From Bacteroidaceae bacterium (GTDB lineage Bacteria; Bacteroidota; Bacteroidia; Bacteroidales; Bacteroidaceae), in contig JAFRQD010000046.1 of NCBI GenBank assembly GCA_017428785.1, positions 1 to 64,000 on the forward strand: a DNA stretch of 64,000 nt. Reading direction: 5' to 3'. A model generated the notes under the pieces. That model searched no databases and had not been told where the DNA came from. It worked only from the letters and a program-made list of their open reading frames with translations. This document shows, one piece after another, positions 51,605 to 60,002 of this stretch (positions within the stretch are counted from its first letter, which is position 1; each line of letters starts with the position of its first letter). Position numbers and translations under genes: made by a program.

Positions 51605-52344
51605 TAGGCTCGGGCAATGTGGCGAGTTTCTTGAAGGAGCACATAGCAGGCCCCTTCGAGGTGATGCAGGTCAAAGGACGGAGCCTCACACAGTCCTCTC
51701 CGAAAGGAAAGGGCTTGAAGTCTCTCCCTTTAGGGGAAGCTTTTGAAGAGGCTGCTCTTTATATTATTGCAGTTAGCGACAGAGCTATTCCCTCTGTTGC
51801 AGAGGAACTGAAGGACGTGAAAGGTCTCGTGGTTCATACTGCAGGAAGTGTGCCGATGGATATATTGAAGCAGAGTAGGAGAGGAGTGCTTTATCCTTTG
51901 CAAACCATATCAAAAGCACGGAAGCTCCCTGCTTCGAAGGTGCCTTTCTACATTGAAGCGTCGAGAGAGGAAGACCTCGGGTTGCTTCGTCTGCTGGCGG
52001 AGAGCATGGGCAGCAAGGCTACGCCCATGACAAGCGAGAAGCGCAGATACCTGCATCTTGCTGCTGTCTTCTGCTGCAACTTTGTGAATCGCCTTTATGG
52101 CATCACAGCCGACCTTCTTGCAGAGCACGACATTCCTTTCTCGTCGATGCTCCCGCTCATTCATGAGACAGCAGATAAGGTGGAAGAACTTACTCCGCAT
52201 CAAGCCCAAACAGGTCCCGCAGTTCGTTGGGACGAGGAAGTGATGGCGCAGCAAATGACACTCCTCGACGATGAACAACGCGAACTCTATCAACTACTTA
52301 GCAAAAGCATACACGATGATAAACTACGATTTGACAAAGATTAA
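51574..52344 (+). CDS. Rossmann/DUF2520 oxidoreductase-like protein with in-frame palindromic insert
   Basis: A 256-residue protein of the DUF2520 / ProC-like group: the N-terminal Rossmann fold begins VLIGSGNVASFL (GxGNxA), continues ALYIIAVSDRAIPSVAEEL and VVHTAGSVPMDIL, with YPLQTISK, and the helical C-terminal domain has HLAAVFCCNFVNRLYG. Residues 36-60 include SSPKGKGLKSLPLGEAF, encoded by a 73-bp two-hairpin element (51681-51753). It overlaps nitroreductase by 31 bases and kdsC by 29. Function unproven; the fold suggests NAD(P)-dependent reduction. Confidence 0.82.
   Translation: MGARTYRTVLIGSGNVASFLKEHIAGPFEVMQVKGRSLTQSSPKGKGLKSLPLGEAFEEAALYIIAVSDRAIPSVAEELKDVKGLVVHTAGSVPMDILKQSRRGVLYPLQTISKARKLPASKVPFYIEASREEDLGLLRLLAESMGSKATPMTSEKRRYLHLAAVFCCNFVNRLYGITADLLAEHDIPFSSMLPLIHETADKVEELTPHQAQTGPAVRWDEEVMAQQMTLLDDEQRELYQLLSKSIHDDKLRFDKD
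51681..51753. repeat. two-hairpin palindromic element inside the DUF2520 gene
   Basis: Outer arms AGCCTC (51682-51687) and GAGGCT (51748-51753) enclose CCTCTCCGAAAGGAAAGG and TCTCCCTTTAGGGGA. The layout matches the elements in maf and ileS; the reading frame stays open through it. Confidence 0.75.
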
Positions 52345-52834
52345 GGCACTCGTCTTCGATGTGGATGGCGTGCTCAGTGCCGAGACCATACAGATGAATG
52401 ATGAAGGCGTGCTCATGCGTTCCGTGAACACGAAGGATGGCTATGCACTTCGCCTTGCAGTCACGGAAGGGCTGCATGTGGCCGTCATCACAGGAGCTCG
52501 CGAAGAAGCCATCCGCAATCGCTATGAAGGGCTCAACATATATGATGTCTTCCTCGGCAGTTCCGTCAAGACAGACTCTATGCAGCAGTTGCTCGACAAG
52601 TACAGTCTCTCTCTCGACGAAGTTCTCTACATGGGCGACGACATCCCCGACTATGAGGTGATGAAGATGGTGGGGCTTCCCTGCTGCCCTGCAGACGCAG
52701 CCCCAGAGATTAGGGACATCAGCCTCTATGTGAGCCATCGCAGTGGAGGTTATGGTTGCGTTCGCGATGTGATAGAGCAAGTCCTCAAGGCTCAAGGCAA
52801 ATGGATGGCAAATGCTGAGGCGTTCAGCTGGTAA
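52316..52834 (+). CDS. kdsC: KdsC-type HAD phosphatase
   Basis: A 172-residue HAD-family hydrolase of the 3-deoxy-D-manno-octulosonate-8-phosphate phosphatase type, which gives KDO for lipopolysaccharide. The nucleophile motif FDVDGVLS is near residue 13; VITGAR (Thr motif II), VKTDSMQQLLDKY and the acidic MGDDIPDYE (motif IV) follow. There is no cap domain and the length is right for KdsC. I start at the ATG at 52316 inside the end of the DUF2520 gene (29-base overlap). Maf follows two bases after the stop. Confidence 0.9.
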   Translation: MINYDLTKIKALVFDVDGVLSAETIQMNDEGVLMRSVNTKDGYALRLAVTEGLHVAVITGAREEAIRNRYEGLNIYDVFLGSSVKTDSMQQLLDKYSLSLDEVLYMGDDIPDYEVMKMVGLPCCPADAAPEIRDISLYVSHRSGGYGCVRDVIEQVLKAQGKWMANAEAFSW

Positions 52835-52836
52835 CT

Positions 52837-53493
52837 ATGGACTATGGACTAATGACTATGAAGTACAAGATTATTCTTGCAAGTAACTCTCCTCGCCGAA
52901 AGGAACTCCTTTCCGGACTTGGACTTGACTATGAAGTTCGCACGCTTCAAGGTCTTGATGAGTCTTATCCGGAAGGTCTCCCGATGGAGGAGATTCCGCA
53001 ATATATCAGCCGTAAGAAGGCTGCGGCTTATACTCTTAAACCCGATGAACTGCTCATCACGGCCGATACTATCGTGTATCTCGACGGCGAAGTCCTGGGC
53101 AAGCCTGCAGATGAAGCAGAAGCAAAACAGATGCTCAGGAAACTCTCGGGCAAGACTCATCAGGTTGTGACAGGCGTGACGCTGAAAGCCTCTCCCGACC
53201 CCTCCAAAGGAGGGGAGAATGGCAACAACAAAACCCTCTCTCCTTTGGAGAGGGATGGGGTGAGGCTTTATTCTTTCGCCTCCGTCTCTCAAGTCACCTT
53301 TGCCCAACTCACTGAAGCCGAGATAGAGCATTATGTGACACAATATCGTCCCCTCGACAAAGCAGGAGCCTATGGCATACAAGAGTGGATTGGCTACATC
53401 GGCGTCACCTCTCTGCAAGGTTCTTACTTCAATGTGATGGGACTTCCGGTTCAGCGACTCTATACGGAAATGAAGAAGTTAAACTTATTATAA
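52837..53493 (+). CDS. maf: Maf-family nucleotide pyrophosphatase with in-frame palindromic insert
   Basis: A 218-residue Maf protein, which hydrolyses non-canonical nucleoside triphosphates. ILASNSPRRKELLSGLG is the N-terminal signature (SNSPRR), followed by ADTIVYLDGEVLGKP and the middle YRPLDKAGAYGIQEWIG. Residues 117-144 (SPDPSKGGEN...LSPLERDG) are encoded by a palindromic element and interrupt the loop after VTGVTLKA. I use the ATG at 52837; ATGs at 52852 and 52858 would shorten it by 5-7 residues. The gene comes two bases after kdsC. Confidence 0.9.
   Translation: MDYGLMTMKYKIILASNSPRRKELLSGLGLDYEVRTLQGLDESYPEGLPMEEIPQYISRKKAAAYTLKPDELLITADTIVYLDGEVLGKPADEAEAKQMLRKLSGKTHQVVTGVTLKASPDPSKGGENGNNKTLSPLERDGVRLYSFASVSQVTFAQLTEAEIEHYVTQYRPLDKAGAYGIQEWIGYIGVTSLQGSYFNVMGLPVQRLYTEMKKLNLL
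53185..53269. repeat. two-hairpin palindromic element inside maf
   Basis: Outer arms AAAGCCTC(T)CCC and GGGGTGAGGCTTT enclose CCCCTCCAAAGGAGGGG (53199-53215) and CCCTCTCTCCTTTGGAGAGGG (53234-53254). The insertion is in frame and carries no stop. Confidence 0.8.
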
Positions 53494-53499
53494 TATATA

Positions 53500-54072
53500 A
53501 TGTATCAATCCAAAATTCAAAAGCTCTTGACGCTTGCCTGTTGTCTGTTGACAGTCGGTTGCACGAAGAACGACTACAGTTCCTATTGTCCCACATGGCT
53601 CGGCTTTACCTATAAGACAGGCAATTACCCCAATTATGTGCAAGGCAATCCCAGAAAAGTCATCCTGCATTCTGGCGACTCCATTCACATTACAGCTCAT
53701 CAAGACAAACGCGGTCATCTCATCAATGCCACGTATTATACATGGACGATTTGTTATGATACAATCGACATCGAGAGTGGCGAAAGAGTTCATGCCAAGA
53801 AGTCGTATGATAGGCATACCAACTATGATGGCTATGCAGATGGTGCCGACGACCCTGTTTGCCATTTGCTTCTGCCTGCTAATGCTTTGCCCACAGAGTA
53901 TGGAAAGCCCGACACCATTAAGTTCGTGGCTCGGTATAGCTATAGCGGACAGGGAATTACAATTGAGACAGGCAACATCGTCACCAATACCTCCTACAAT
54001 GGTCGCATCACTCCGCAGAGTGGTCCCACAGGAGGAGGCGCTGCCGGGAACTTCTATTTCGATGTAGAGTAG
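53500..54072 (+). CDS. lipoprotein of unknown function
   Basis: A 190-residue lipoprotein with lipobox TVGC (Cys near residue 21) followed by TKNDYSSYC. The mature part is rich in Tyr, Asn and Asp and may be an all-beta fold (VILHSGDSIHITAHQ, YYTWTICYDTIDIESG); the C terminus has a GPTGGGAAGNFYFDVE tail. It starts six bases after maf. No function recognised. The gene converges on the small minus-strand gene at 54085. Confidence 0.7.
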   Translation: MYQSKIQKLLTLACCLLTVGCTKNDYSSYCPTWLGFTYKTGNYPNYVQGNPRKVILHSGDSIHITAHQDKRGHLINATYYTWTICYDTIDIESGERVHAKKSYDRHTNYDGYADGADDPVCHLLLPANALPTEYGKPDTIKFVARYSYSGQGITIETGNIVTNTSYNGRITPQSGPTGGGAAGNFYFDVE

Positions 54073-54084
54073 GAGGACTGAGCG

Positions 54085-54255
54085 TCAGTTACTTTTCCTG
54101 CAGTCGAATGTTTCGCCAATCCATTCGACAAAAGGCTCTTCTTCCTGAAGCTTGTGCCAGCTGAGGAGATGTCCGTCTTTGTCAGTCTCTACAATAATCG
54201 GACCTTGCTGGAGTGTTCCGTCAGGCAGAAGGATATCATGATAGGCACGTTTCAT
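54085..54255 (-). CDS. small conserved-type protein (56 residues) at the end of the lspA operon
   Basis: A short gene whose ATG overlaps the DUF4296 stop as ATGA. The product begins MKRAYHDILLPDGTLQQG and contains WHKLQEEEPFVEWIGETFD. It has no signal peptide or membrane helix. Similar short PDGT...P(F)xEWIGGT proteins occur in Bacteroides next to related operons (from general familiarity). The overlap and frame make it credible; function unknown. Confidence 0.7.
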   Translation of the reverse strand: MKRAYHDILLPDGTLQQGPIIVETDKDGHLLSWHKLQEEEPFVEWIGETFDCRKSN

Positions 54256-55250
54256 CTCCTTCTGATTCGCTGTGGAATGCCCTTCTGCGGACGAATCGGA
54301 TTGGGATTCTCCTTAGTGACATGTATCTTGCGTTCCTTGGGCTGGCTTTCGCGGACTTGGAGAGGAGAGAGACGCTCGGACTTCTGCTTGGGAAGTGTAT
54401 CTTCTTTGAGGGAATCGGTGCGAAGTGTATCGACAGGAAGTTTGGGTGCGACGGGTTGCTTCTTGTGCATCCTGACGAGTTGCATCTCGCTGATGAGCAA
54501 AGGCTTTGGCTGGTCGGCATCCTTTGTCAAAGGCAGATAAATGAAGCCGGAGATGGAACGAAGCTCCAGTGAATCGAGAGCTTTTCCTGATGTGTGGCGC
54601 ATCTCGTTCTTGGGGCTGTATCGAAGCAAGTCTGTCACGCAAGCAACGGTGTCTGTATCATAATAGAAGTTGAGCAGAGCTATTGCTTCGTTGTTCATGG
54701 AGCGACCTACGAACTGTGTCTTGAAGCGCCAGATGAAACTGTCTCCCAGTTTGAAGGTCGAGTCGGCTTTCATCGTGAAGGAATAGACGCACTGAACAGG
54801 GTTGGCAACGACGCAGGCAAAGTCCTTTCCAAGCCAGATGTTTGCCGTGTCGCCTTCGCTTGTGAGGGATGCAAAGCGATCCTGACTGTCTGTCGCCTCG
54901 AGCCCCATTCGCTCGGCTTGTGCCTGCACTCGATTCACCACATCGTCATAGATATGCGTGAACTCCTCTGCACGACCACTGTAATAAACCATCGAGGAGT
55001 CGAACACAGCCTCAGTGATGCGGTGCTTCTTGAAAACAGCTTGAATGTACTTGTAGCGAGCGATGTCGGGATTCTCTCCCTGTGCCTCTGCCATACCTTG
55101 TGCCAGATGGTAGTCGACCAGCACATCTGTCATCTTCTTCTTGCTCAGAATGCCATGAGGCTGAGAAGGGGAGCAAGAGATGAAGAAGAATGCTCCCATC
55201 AAACCTCCCCAAAGGGAAGCTTTAATAGAACCTCGTTTACTTGCCATCAT
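54252..55250 (-). CDS. DUF4296 lipoprotein with Pro/Lys-rich extension
   Basis: A lipoprotein of about 332 residues. The signal peptide ends at FISC (Cys near residue 27). The DUF4296 core covers about 40-140 (MTDVLVDYHLAQGMAEAQG, YSGRAEEFTHIYDDVVNRV); a second domain follows to about 265, and the last 65 residues are low-complexity Lys/Pro/Arg. The N-terminal codons KASLWGGL derive from a single-hairpin CTCCCCAAAGGGAAG element, so the signal peptide itself seems partly built from a repeat. The start at 55250 (or 55247) overlaps lspA by 14 bases. DUF4296 function is unknown; the lspA neighbourhood is usual. Confidence 0.75.
   Translation of the reverse strand: MMASKRGSIKASLWGGLMGAFFFISCSPSQPHGILSKKKMTDVLVDYHLAQGMAEAQGENPDIARYKYIQAVFKKHRITEAVFDSSMVYYSGRAEEFTHIYDDVVNRVQAQAERMGLEATDSQDRFASLTSEGDTANIWLGKDFACVVANPVQCVYSFTMKADSTFKLGDSFIWRFKTQFVGRSMNNEAIALLNFYYDTDTVACVTDLLRYSPKNEMRHTSGKALDSLELRSISGFIYLPLTKDADQPKPLLISEMQLVRMHKKQPVAPKLPVDTLRTDSLKEDTLPKQKSERLSPLQVRESQPKERKIHVTKENPNPIRPQKGIPQRIRRR
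55200..55225. repeat. single-hairpin palindromic element in the DUF4296 signal-peptide region
   Basis: AAACCTCCCCAAAGGGAAGCTTT, a partial copy of the CTCC-AAAG-GGAG family, lies in frame near the start of the DUF4296 gene. Confidence 0.6.
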
Positions 55251-55887
55251 AATTCTCCTCATCCTTGGTGGAGGCAGGGATGGGACCAAACACGTTCTTG
55301 TTGAAGAATAAGATGAGGGCGATGACACCGCAGCTGATGCTGGCATCGGCAAAGTTGAAGATGGGGCTGAAGAAGATGAAATGCTCACCACCTATATAGG
55401 GAAGGCTCGATGGCCAATCCCATTCGACAAGAGGGAAGTAGAACATATCCACGACTCGCCCGAGCATCAGTTGCCCGTAGCCAGTGCCCCATGGAACAAG
55501 TTCTGCCGTCATTGGTGCAGGCGGATTGTTGAATATCATCCCATAAAACATGCAATCGAAGATGTTGCCTGCTGCTCCGGCCGTTATTAGTATCAGGCAA
55601 ATGAGATAGCCCCAGCCGATGCCTCGTTTTATGCAATGGGAGATGTACCAAACAAGAAAGGCAACTGCCCCAATCCGGAAGGATGTGAGAAACCACTTGG
55701 GAATGACTTCCATGCCAAATGCCATTCCATCATTCTCGGTGAAGAGAATCTGGAACCAATCCGTCACCCTGATGCTCTGATGCAGATACATGCCGGTCTT
55801 GACAGCAACCTTGATGATCTGGTCAGTGACGACAATGCCGGCAGCAAGAGCCACGGAAGCCAGTGCTTGTGCCTGCCTGCGAGTCAT
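55237..55887 (-). CDS. lspA: lipoprotein signal peptidase (LspA), long Bacteroidetes form
   Basis: Inner-membrane aspartyl peptidase that cleaves prolipoproteins, 216 residues and four helices. TENDGMAFGM, GAAGNIFDCM (the NxxD active-site region) and GRVVDMF and FNFADASISCG hold the catalytic Asp pair. The protein is longer than E. coli LspA because of an insertion near 110-150. The ATG at 55887 shares bases with the preceding stop (TAATG), so it is coupled to the TraR/DksA-like gene. The DUF4296 gene overlaps its 3' end. Confidence 0.92.
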   Translation of the reverse strand: MTRRQAQALASVALAAGIVVTDQIIKVAVKTGMYLHQSIRVTDWFQILFTENDGMAFGMEVIPKWFLTSFRIGAVAFLVWYISHCIKRGIGWGYLICLILITAGAAGNIFDCMFYGMIFNNPPAPMTAELVPWGTGYGQLMLGRVVDMFYFPLVEWDWPSSLPYIGGEHFIFFSPIFNFADASISCGVIALILFFNKNVFGPIPASTKDEENYDGK

Positions 55888-56273
55888 TATTTCTTCTTGT
55901 CGCGAGCTTGTTTGGCTTCGATGGAGAGGGTTGCATGAGGCACAGCGCGGAGGCGTTCCTTCGGAATGAGCTTGCCTGTCTCGCGGCAGATGCCGTAGGT
56001 CTTGTTCTGAATGCGTACGAGTGCGGCCTGCAGACCTGTGATGAACTTCTGAGCACGCATACACTCGTTCATGAGGCTTTCCTTAGAAAGAGTCTCAGAA
56101 CCTTCTTCCAAAGTGTGGTATGTGGAGTGTGTTTCGTCGTCGTTGACACCACTTTCGTTTATCTTCTTCATAAGAATCTCGTAATCGCTCTTTGCCACTG
56201 CGAGCTTCTCGTTGATGAGCTGGCGGAACTCCTCGAGCTCCTCGTCGGAGTACCTTACTTTGTTTTCTTCCAT
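55887..56273 (-). CDS. TraR/DksA-family protein with degenerate zinc finger
   Basis: A 128-residue DksA/TraR-like regulator of RNA polymerase. The coiled-coil part has LINEKLAVAKSDYEILMKKI, followed by TYGICRETGKLIPKERLRAVPHATLS, the position of the C4 zinc finger; only one of the four cysteines (GIC) is kept. Loss of cysteines is common in Bacteroidetes homologues. It starts 12 bases after ileS and overlaps lspA by one base. Whether it binds ppGpp/polymerase is unknown. Confidence 0.88.
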   Translation of the reverse strand: MEENKVRYSDEELEEFRQLINEKLAVAKSDYEILMKKINESGVNDDETHSTYHTLEEGSETLSKESLMNECMRAQKFITGLQAALVRIQNKTYGICRETGKLIPKERLRAVPHATLSIEAKQARDKKK

Positions 56274-56285
56274 ATTTTTACCTTA

Positions 56286-59200
56286 TTATATTTTGCTAAC
56301 TTTCAATTCGCTGCCGAGTGTGATGTTGTTGGCAAGAACTTGTGATGCTATGTAATCGCTGAACTTGCTGAGGCAAGTGCGGTTGTCGTCGCTCTCGGGA
56401 ATAGTGACGTTGATGCGGTCGGTGATGTCGAAGCCGCTGTCCTTGCGAAGTGTCTGGATGCTGCGGATAAGCTCACGGGCAATGCCTTCCAGGCGCAGGT
56501 CTTCTGTGATGGTGAGGTCGAGGGCAACGGTCAGCGTGCCTTCGTTGGCAACGCTCCAGCCAGGGATGTCTTGGCTGAAGATCTCGATATCCTCGAGGTC
56601 AACGGTAACCTGCTCGCCTGTGTCGAGCGTGAGGGGCAGATGCTCCTTTGCTTCGAGTTCGGCAATCTGCTCCTGACTCATGGCCAGAACTGCTGCATTG
56701 ACACTCTTCATCAGCTTGCCGAACTTCTTGCCCATAGTGCGGAAGTTGCACTTCACTTGCTTGACGAGCATTCCCTCTGCCTCAACGAACTCGAGTTCCT
56801 TGACGTTTACCTCGTCGAGGATGAGCTGCTGCATGGCCTGGATGCGCTGTTGCTGCTCGGCGCTTGTGGCAGGGATGGCGATGCGCTGAAGCGGTTGCTT
56901 CACCACAATCTGCTCTTTCTTGCGGAGCGAGAGAATCATGCTTGTAACCTGCTGAGCGAGAGCCATGCGCTGTTCCTGCTCTTGGTCTATCTTTGCATCG
57001 TCGGCAACGGGGAACTTTGCCAGATGTACGCTCTTTGTCTCGCCCTTGCCAGTCGCATCGTTCAGGTCTCTCCAAAGGCGGTCGGCATAGTAGGGAGCGA
57101 TGGGAGCCATCAGTCGGGCAACGGTCTCAAGGCAAGTGTAGAGTGTCTGATAAGCGCTCAGCTTGTCGAGACTCATGGCAGAGCCCCAGAAGCGTTTCTT
57201 CGAGAGACGAACGAACCAGTTGCTGACATTATCGACCACAAAGGCCTGAATGAGGCGTCCTGCTCTCGTGGGCTCGTATTCCTCGTAGCATTGCTCAACC
57301 TCACGGATGAGGCTGTTCAGGCAAGAGAGTATCCAGCGGTCCATCTCGGGACGCTCGTTCATGGGCACATCCGGCTCTTCGTAGCACCAGCCGTCAACGT
57401 TGGCGTACATCGTGAGGAAGGAATATGTCTGGAAGAGCTTGCCGAAGAATGTGCGGCTCACTTCCTGCACGCCTTCCTCGTCGAACTTCAGGTTGTCCCA
57501 AGGCGCACTGTTCGTTATCATGTACCAGCGTACGGCGTCGCTTCCGTACTTCTCGATGGCTCCGAATGGGTCGACGGCGTTGCCGAGACGCTTCGACATC
57601 TTCATGCCGTTCTTGTCGAGCACGAGACCGTTGCTGATGACGGCCTTGTAGCTGACGCTATCGAAGACCATCGTGGCAATGGCGTGCAGCGTATAGAACC
57701 AGCCACGGGTTTGGTCCACGCCTTCTGCGATGAAGTCGGCAGGGAAGACGATTCCCTTGTCGAGCTGCTCTTTGTTCTCGAAAGGATAATGTATTTGGGC
57801 ATAAGGCATAGCACCAGAGTCGAACCAAACATCGATGAGGTCGAGTTCACGCTTCAGCACGGCGCCACTCTCGCCGACGAGCCATATCTGGTCGACATAC
57901 GGGCGATGAAGGTCGATGCGGTCGTAGTTCTCCTGACTCATATCGCCAGGCACGAAGCCTTTCTCCTTGAGAGGATTGCTGGGCATCACGCCGGCAGCAA
58001 CTGCCTTCTCTATCTCGTTGTACAGCTCTTCTACGGAGCCGATGCAAATCTCTTCGCGAGTATCCTTGTTGCGCCAAATCGGAAGCGGCGTGCCCCAATA
58101 ACGTGAGCGACTGAGGTTCCAGTCGTTGAGGTTCTCGAGCCACTTGCCGAAGCGGCCCGTACCTGTGCTTTCGGGCTTCCAGAGAATGGTGTTGTTGAGT
58201 TCCATCATGCGCTCCTTAGCGGCCGACGAACGGATGAACCAGGAGTCGAGAGGGTAGTAGAGGACGGGCTTGTCTGTGCGCCAGCAATGGGGATAGTTGT
58301 GGACGTGCTTCTCTATCTTGAAGGCCGTTCCTTCGTCCTTCATCTCGATGCACATCTTCACATTGAGGTCCATCTCCTTTGCCGCAGCCTTCTCGTCGTA
58401 CTTGCCGCCTTCGTTGAACTTCGGGTCGTAGGCATTCTTCACGAAATCGCCGCTGTGATGCCAATAGCTGTCGTTCACGCAGGTCTTCACGAAGTCGGCG
58501 TCCATATCGTCCTTCACGAAGTACTTGCCGGTGAAGTCAACCATCGGACGCGTGTCGCCTGCCTTGTCGATGACGAAGAGGCTGGGGATGCCTGCATCCT
58601 TTGCCACCTTGGCGTCGTCGGCACCAAAGGTAGGAGCGATGTGCACGATGCCGGTACCGTCTTCCGTGGTGACATAATCGCCCGGGATGACGCGGAAAGC
58701 TTCTGCACTCTTATCGACGACTTTGCCGTCCTCGAGGGCACAAGGCTTCACCCACGGGAAGAGCTGCTCGTACTTCAAGCCAACGAGGTCAGTTCCCTTG
58801 CCTCGCCAAAGAATCTCGAGCTCCTTGCCTTCTTCAGCTTGGAAGTAGGCAGAGAGTCGTGCCTCGGCGAGAATGTAAATGGCTTCCTCGTTGGTATATG
58901 GATTGCTGCCCTTGACGGCAACATAATCAATCTTAGGGCCAACGCAGAGGGCTGTGTTGGAAGGCAAGGTCCAAGGAGTCGTGGTCCAAGCAAGGAAATA
59001 AACAGGAAGACCCTCTAAATCTCCCTTAAAGGGAGACTTCTTATCCTCCCCCTTTAAGGGGGAGTTAGAGAGGGTCTTAAACTGCGCCGTAACCGTGGTG
59101 TCCTTCACGTCTCTGTAGCAGCCGGGCTGGTTGAGCTCGTGGCTCGACAGACCTGTGCCTGCGGCTGGAGAATACGGCTGGATGGTGTAGCCCTTATACA

Positions 59201-59720
59201 GTAAGTCCTTCTGGTAGAGCTGCTTCAGGAGCCACCAAAGCGTCTCGATGTACTTGTTGTCGTAGGTGATGTAGGGGTGCTCCATGTCGACCCAGTAGCC
59301 CATTCGGTGGCTGAGGTCGGCCCACTCGCTCGTGTACATCATCACGTTCTCGCGGCACTTCCGGTTGTACTCCTCGATGCTGATGCTCTTGCCGATGTCT
59401 TCCTTGGTGATGCCAAGCTCTTTCTCCACGCCAAGCTCGACGGGGAGTCCGTGAGTGTCCCAGCCGGCCTTGCGCTTCACTTGGTAGCCCTTCATCGTCT
59501 TGAAGCGGCAGAAAGTGTCCTTGATGCTGCGAGCCAGGACGTGATGGATGCCCGGATGTCCGTTGGCCGATGGGGGGCCTTCGTAAAAGACGAACGACGG
59601 GCAACCCTCTCGCTCGGATATACTTGAATGGAACACATCTTCGGCGTCCCACTGCTGGAGCACTTCCTTGTTTACTTCACTCAGATTGAGCTTATTGCGT
59701 TCTGTGAATTTCTTGCTCAT
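56286..59720 (-). CDS. ileS: isoleucyl-tRNA synthetase with in-frame palindromic insert
   Basis: A 1144-residue class I aminoacyl-tRNA synthetase. The HIGH-type motif is in PPSANGHPGIHH (about 49-60), the KMSKR motif in GMKMSKRLGN near residue 705, and IEEYNRKCRENV / GWDTHGLPVE mark the family. Residues 215-238 (KTLSNSPLKGEDKKSPFKGDL, split here at about 20) are encoded by a 68-bp two-hairpin element, absent from ordinary IleRS, at the beginning of the CP1 editing domain. Expression starts from a consensus promoter 38 bases upstream; traR/dksA follows. Confidence 0.95.
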   Translation of the reverse strand: MSKKFTERNKLNLSEVNKEVLQQWDAEDVFHSSISEREGCPSFVFYEGPPSANGHPGIHHVLARSIKDTFCRFKTMKGYQVKRKAGWDTHGLPVELGVEKELGITKEDIGKSISIEEYNRKCRENVMMYTSEWADLSHRMGYWVDMEHPYITYDNKYIETLWWLLKQLYQKDLLYKGYTIQPYSPAAGTGLSSHELNQPGCYRDVKDTTVTAQFKTLSNSPLKGEDKKSPFKGDLEGLPVYFLAWTTTPWTLPSNTALCVGPKIDYVAVKGSNPYTNEEAIYILAEARLSAYFQAEEGKELEILWRGKGTDLVGLKYEQLFPWVKPCALEDGKVVDKSAEAFRVIPGDYVTTEDGTGIVHIAPTFGADDAKVAKDAGIPSLFVIDKAGDTRPMVDFTGKYFVKDDMDADFVKTCVNDSYWHHSGDFVKNAYDPKFNEGGKYDEKAAAKEMDLNVKMCIEMKDEGTAFKIEKHVHNYPHCWRTDKPVLYYPLDSWFIRSSAAKERMMELNNTILWKPESTGTGRFGKWLENLNDWNLSRSRYWGTPLPIWRNKDTREEICIGSVEELYNEIEKAVAAGVMPSNPLKEKGFVPGDMSQENYDRIDLHRPYVDQIWLVGESGAVLKRELDLIDVWFDSGAMPYAQIHYPFENKEQLDKGIVFPADFIAEGVDQTRGWFYTLHAIATMVFDSVSYKAVISNGLVLDKNGMKMSKRLGNAVDPFGAIEKYGSDAVRWYMITNSAPWDNLKFDEEGVQEVSRTFFGKLFQTYSFLTMYANVDGWCYEEPDVPMNERPEMDRWILSCLNSLIREVEQCYEEYEPTRAGRLIQAFVVDNVSNWFVRLSKKRFWGSAMSLDKLSAYQTLYTCLETVARLMAPIAPYYADRLWRDLNDATGKGETKSVHLAKFPVADDAKIDQEQEQRMALAQQVTSMILSLRKKEQIVVKQPLQRIAIPATSAEQQQRIQAMQQLILDEVNVKELEFVEAEGMLVKQVKCNFRTMGKKFGKLMKSVNAAVLAMSQEQIAELEAKEHLPLTLDTGEQVTVDLEDIEIFSQDIPGWSVANEGTLTVALDLTITEDLRLEGIARELIRSIQTLRKDSGFDITDRINVTIPESDDNRTCLSKFSDYIASQVLANNITLGSELKVSKI
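59009..59076. repeat. two-hairpin palindromic element inside ileS
   Basis: Outer arms GACCCTCT (59009-59016) and AGAGGGTC (59069-59076) enclose CTCCCTTAAAGGGAG (59021-59035) and CTCCCCCTTTAAGGGGGAG (59046-59064). It is in frame in ileS and matches the layout of the elements in maf and the DUF2520 gene. Confidence 0.85.
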
Positions 59721-59757
59721 ATAGTGTGCTTTGTTATATACCTTTTAATTTGGGTGT

Positions 59758-59789
59758 GCAAAGGTACGAAATATATATCAAACTACAAA
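59758..59789 (-). promoter_or_regulatory. ileS promoter, full consensus
   Basis: TTTG at 59789-59786, 19 bases, TACCTTTGC at 59766-59758, then the ATG at 59720. Confidence 0.85.
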
Positions 59790-60002
59790 GCACAATAAGA
59801 AAAAAAACAAAAAAGCCGTCCGATGGTATGCTCGAACGCCTGTTTTGTTGATAAAACATGCTGTTTTTTCAATCTAAGCACGTGTTGTTGGCGTTTATAC
59901 CAGTGCCTTTTTCTCCTTCATTTGTGGATGCAGATGCCTTTCTCGCATAGGCGTCGTCAGTTGCTGTCACCCCGAGGCGGAAGGCCCTTGAGGGGCGTCT
60001 GC

